A stretch of DNA of 64,000 bases, from NCBI GenBank assembly GCA_013399875.1, contig VXAZ01007901.1:62001-126000 (forward strand), written 5' to 3'. The notes below the pieces were generated by a model. It ran no database searches, was not told the origin of the DNA, and worked only from the letters and a program-made list of their open reading frames with translations. This stretch comes from Gymnorhina tibicen (taxonomy: Eukaryota; Chordata; Aves; Passeriformes; Artamidae). A program made the position numbers and the translations under genes. Of this stretch, positions 59,791 through 64,000 are shown in pieces; positions within the stretch are counted from its first letter, which is position 1; each line of letters starts with the position of its first letter.

Positions 59791-61417
59791 GACTCTAAGT
59801 TTTGCAATACTGTTATCTACTGTTGCAACAGCAGCAAGAAAAAAATCTTCAGTCTTGCTATCCAGAAAACAGGCTTACTATGACCTTCAGGTTAACAGTT
59901 CTTATGGCAGTGCTATTTTTATCTTAACTTGCAAGGGTTTTGCAGAGAACATACTTAAATGCATAGCCATTAAAAATCAAGTCCTAACAGCAGTTACCTC
60001 AGACTGTCACATGAACTGCAGGAATCCTAGCTGAGGGTTACCTATAGGAGCCAGAAGATTTCTGGATAGGTGGACACTTTAGATAGCATTTTGTTAAAAG
60101 CTGGTATTAAAGGTTGAGTCCAACCACTAATCCTAGTGCCAGTACTGTAACTAATTGGCAGAATTTAGCCATAGAAAGCCAATTTCCTTAATTTCATCTA
60201 ACTAAAACTAGAGACTATGTCATCAATTACTTAAGACTAAGACTGAGAGTCCAGGAGTCCTTAACTATTTAATGATTTTCAGTTTACTGACATTTTATTT
60301 CCTATTTGTGCAGCTAAAATGTTTAGGTAAAATAGAATGTAAATGGTTCAGATCAGGGTAAAGATACTAATAAAAATATTTAATTAAACATTGCTGTGAT
60401 CCACAAATACATTTACAAAGATCTGAGGATCCAATTTTTACTTAGTTTGCCCTCAGATAAACTGAGTCAAAGGCAAAACATTCTTAAGTGTTAAATTTGC
60501 ATCCAAAATAACATGAATTGAAAGATAGATGCTCAGACATGCTTGAACTACATCCAAATTAACCTCATCAGATCAAAGGAAGAGAAAGTGTCATAAATGT
60601 TTTCTAAAATAATGCATCTTTAGAAAGGAGACAAACTTTTACCTTTTCAAATGATTCTGCAACTTCCTAAATACTCTGGGAAAAGAGAAGAAATATATCT
60701 ACAAGATACAGAAATTACAGAACACAATATTTTAACATCCTTTGAAAAGAGGAAAAATACAGTTCTGTAGCTTTTAAGAAAGAGAATACAACAATATTTT
60801 GATGCTTATGGGTGTAAACAGGTACCTTCTGGATGTGTGTTTCCCTCCCATTTTAACGAGTCAGTTAGAAACTTGTGTCAGTCAGTTTGCATATCTGATA
60901 TCACCTATTGAAAGATAACTCTGCTTTGCCTTTTCTGTAAGAGTAACCCTGTTAAGTGGCTGTTTTCACACTCCTGAAACCACCAGAAAACACTAGCCTA
61001 CAAGAAAACACTGCCTGAAACCATCCAACAGCTTGTCCCAGAAGTTAGCAGGACAGGATTAATGGAACACTTTTCCACTGGTGGTATATCACCTGTAGCC
61101 AGGAGAAATAATGTGAAAGAAAGATTACCATTTTCTCCCTTTCTGTTTGAGGTAACTCTTAATCCTATTTTAATCACTGGAAACTGGGAGGTTTACAGAG
61201 ACCTCAGAATTTGGTAGTCAAAGTCACTGTCAGATACCTTGCTATCAGCATGACAGTGTTAAACCACTCTAAGAATAAACTGTTATTCCTGTTAGCTTTT
61301 AATTTAAATGGTGCACTCTGTTTCATTTAAAAAAATAAATAAAAGGGGGGAAAAGCACCAGTTTTGATGCACAACATCTGGGACTTGTAGTAGGCTAAGT
61401 TATGCAAGAAATGAATT
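59791..61417. other. Unique AT-rich DNA
   Basis: No gene or recognised repeat. The plus-strand frame at 59789-60034 (81 codons) begins at the edge of the LTR remnant and has no known motif. Confidence 0.5.
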
Positions 61418-61422
61418 AAAGG

Positions 61423-62011
61423 TTGCCCTGGTTTCAATTGGGATAGAGTTAATTTCTTCTCAGTACCTGTTCCAATGCTGGTTTTGCATTCAGTATGAGC
61501 ATAGTGTTGATAACACACTGATGTTTCAGTTGTTCCTAAGTAGTGTTTATTCTAAGTCAAGGACTTCAGTCTCTCCTGCTTTGCCATGAGAAGGTACACA
61601 AAAAATGCTGGGAGGGGGCAAGGCTGGAACAGGTGACCTGAATTGGCCAGAGAGATGTTCCACACCAGAGAATGTCACGTTCAGCATATAAAATGGGGGA
61701 GTTAACCAGATTATTATTTATTTATTAAATAGTACTTATAATAATAGTTACTTATTTACACAGAATGGGGAGGGATTTGATTAGGGTTCAAAGATGGGAA
61801 TTGGCCTTGGTCAGCAGGTGGTGAGCAATTGTATTGTGCATCTCTGTTTTTTCTTTGGGTTGTATAAATGACAATGACTTCAATTATTGTTTCAATTGTT
61901 AAACTGTTCTTAACTTACAAGTTTCTTCTTTGATTCTCCTCAGCATTTCCTTGGGGAAGGAGGAGGGAAATGAGCTAGTGGCTTAGTTGCCAGCCGGCCT
62001 TAAATCACAAG
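61423..62011 (+). mobile_element. Solo LTR, avian ERVL type (TGTCCTGG family)
   Basis: This 589-bp LTR belongs to the same group as 41769-42397. Landmarks are CCCTGGTTTCAATTGGGATAG at the start, 'gttgataacacactgatgtt' (61506), 'ctaagtcaaggactt' (61551), 'gctgggagggggcaag' (61607), a TATA element ATATAAAA (61686-61693), 'tggtgagcaattgtattgtg' (61819) and 'ggcttagttgccagccggc' near the end. The exact 5-bp duplication AAAGG flanks it (61418-61422 and 62012-62016). The outermost bases deviate from TG/CA (TTGCC and CACAAG), so the ends have mutated. No internal sequence. Confidence 0.88.
61686..61693 (+). promoter_or_regulatory. LTR TATA box
   Basis: ATATAAAA about 265 bp into the LTR, at the position of the TATA box in this LTR family. 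Confidence 0.6.
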
Positions 62012-62016
62012 AAAGG

Positions 62017-64000
62017 TAAAATATGTACTTTTCTGACACAATTGCATTTTAAAAATTTTATTAATTTTTATTATTTTATGTTAACATGAAATATCTGTAG
62101 AACTTGAGAAACTCTAAGTTATGGGAGGGGTTGTCTCTTGTTTACTTTTTTTTGGGTACGTTTATTTTGTGTGCCTTTTTTCCTTTATGTATGGTGATTC
62201 TACAGGTTTCTCTTTATATTAATTACTGTGAATAGATTTTATATTTTTTATATTAAAACATTCCTTCTCTCACAAGTTCCCTTTTACCACAAAGTTTGAT
62301 ATGAAAGCACTGAATAAAGATACAGTTGAGGATATAATTTTTTAATTGTCTTTTAGTTTAAGAAAAAGAAGAGTGACATGTAAATAGAACAGTCCTCTGA
62401 CACTCTTCTGTTAAAAAAAAATGAAAAACAACTTCTAAAATATTCATCTAGGCTTGAATAGTATAGCATAATGATAACCACTAAGCACATAGCTTTACAA
62501 GATTAGTTAGAAACTGTGATTCAGGGTAAGGTAAATTTTGATCTGAGACTGAAACATTAGATTTTTATTTGACATGCACTATGTACAGTTACATTGTTTC
62601 TTAATAGTAATATTTTTTCCCCAGGACTGATATGATACCCTGCTCTTTAGAATAAATAAAAGTCTCTGGACAGAAACATATGTTTAAAAATATGTTTAAT
62701 GATTCTTTTTCTACAGAATAAAAAAAAAAACAACAAAGCTTCTACACTTTCTCTTTCAAAATACCTGTGGGTAAAAGAAGAAAAAACTGTTGTATGTTTA
62801 TTATTTGATTTACTATTAGCTATCTGAGTTTTACAAGAGAAGAATTTGTGATTCCACACATGCAGGCATCATGTAAAAGGCACTTGGGTTCTTAAAGGAT
62901 CAAATCCAAAGAATAAATCGTACATTGCAGACAGCCCATTCAGGTAGCATTTGCATAATTGGGCTTTACACACTTGAGTTAGCACTAACTGAATCCAGTG
63001 AACGCTGACTCTCAGCAACTGTGAGACAGGTCCAAATTGTTGCAGGTTTTCAGTTTGTGTGACTATATTTCCATTATTTTCAATTGGAGGTTTATGGGAA
63101 TAAGGACTACAGAAGTCTTAGGAATTCATATGTTTTAGACAGAACATTAAACCAAGATGTATTAAATACTGCAGTTGGATAAATGCTTAAAATATTATCC
63201 TTGTAATAAATCAGGTTTTAAGATTAAATCAACATTTAGTCATTATATCACAGCAAATGATGCCAGCATCTTTTTATGCAGGTTTTGATTGTTAACTGAC
63301 AGTTTAATAAATTAGTCTTTCATTTTTTCATGTCTCTTTTCTCTATACATTTGTAGTCATGTTGACAATGCTGTTTGAAATGCATGGTGATGTACCCCAA
63401 TTTCTCTGTTTTCATACATCCCCATCTTTAGAACCATTTCTCAAAGAAGGACATACACAGGAAAAAGGAACACTGAGCCAGATCAAGATCAACTCCACTT
63501 GTGGCAAGAATAAACATGCAATATAAATCTATAGATTAAGGAGAATAAAAACACATTATATTCTTTACACAGTGCCCTTTTATTTGAGCTACTAGGCCAT
63601 CAAAAACTGATATGGGCTACAACAGAAGTGAAAATATGAGACAAAAGACACTAAGGCTGAAGATTTGGCACAGACTTAATAGTATTTAGTATGTAAAAAA
63701 TTAATATGCATTTTTCAAATGCACACAGGAAAATGTAGAGTTCTTTAAGAAAATGAAGTCAACTCCATAGAATTGAGCTGAAGATGAACTAAAGGTTAGT
63801 AACTATATTCTGGTTTCAGTATATTGCACTATTTGAGGCTTCTTTTATTTAAGACTTGTGAAAAGGCTTACTTGAATTACCAAACAAATGCATGGGAGAG
63901 AGAAAAACTTTATAAGTAACAAAATATGTAGTAAAATCATCTCTTCTAGCAACAATAAGACTTATCAGTTGTCAAATGCTTGAACTGTGATTAACTTAAT
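62017..64000. other. Unique AT-rich DNA
   Basis: The last 2 kb show no recognised gene or mobile element. Short A runs near 62413-62421 and 62720-62730 only. Confidence 0.55.

Overview
The window looks like a piece of a bird genome, most likely a songbird (passerine), taken from an AT-rich gene desert or very long intron on a large chromosome. The evidence is the repeat content: CR1 LINE fragments truncated at their 5' ends, and many solitary LTRs of avian ERVL-, ERVK- and ERV1-like types. No mammalian SINEs are visible. Species and chromosome cannot be set from this sequence.

I find no host protein-coding gene, no convincing exon, and no tRNA, rRNA or CRISPR. Open frames reach at most about 150 codons. 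The long ones either lie inside repeats or have compositions expected of chance frames in AT-rich DNA. The only recognisable protein relics are from CR1: ORF1 C-terminus (48520-48735, minus), ORF2 endonuclease (45781-46400, minus), reverse transcriptase (37588-38300 and 44010-45150, plus) and ORF2 C-terminal segments (7921-8277, 17255-17777, 31779-31928, 35565-37235). All are broken by stops, frameshifts or deletions.

Layout. 1-5.6 kb: unique AT-rich DNA with one possible LTR-derived island (4290-5050). 5.6-12.6 kb: LTR cluster. It holds a 644-bp solo LTR, a 553-bp ERVK-like LTR inserted into an antisense CR1, an LTR with apparent leader sequence attached on one side, and two short minus-strand LTRs. 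12.6-35.5 kb: mostly unique AT-rich DNA with one plus-strand CR1, a 566-bp LTR, an almost G-free A/C tract, an 837-bp ERVL-like LTR and a CR1 3' end. 35.6-39.1 kb: three CR1 fragments in the same orientation, interrupted by a single N between two identical 217-bp copies, which is best read as an assembly fault. 41.8-48.7 kb: the densest region, with an ERVL LTR, a CR1 split by another ERVL LTR, a CR1 endonuclease relic, and an ERVL LTR split by an ERV1-like LTR. 48.7-64 kb: unique AT-rich DNA with a possible LTR island, simple repeats, a G-quadruplex-type tract and two more ERVL LTRs.

Nothing here works together as a gene system. The structure is a record of successive insertions. Its best evidence is three nested insertions whose host sequence resumes across the insert, plus exact target-site duplications at several solo LTRs. 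Family names are assigned by recalled similarity to avian repeats and by LTR anatomy, since no database search was possible.
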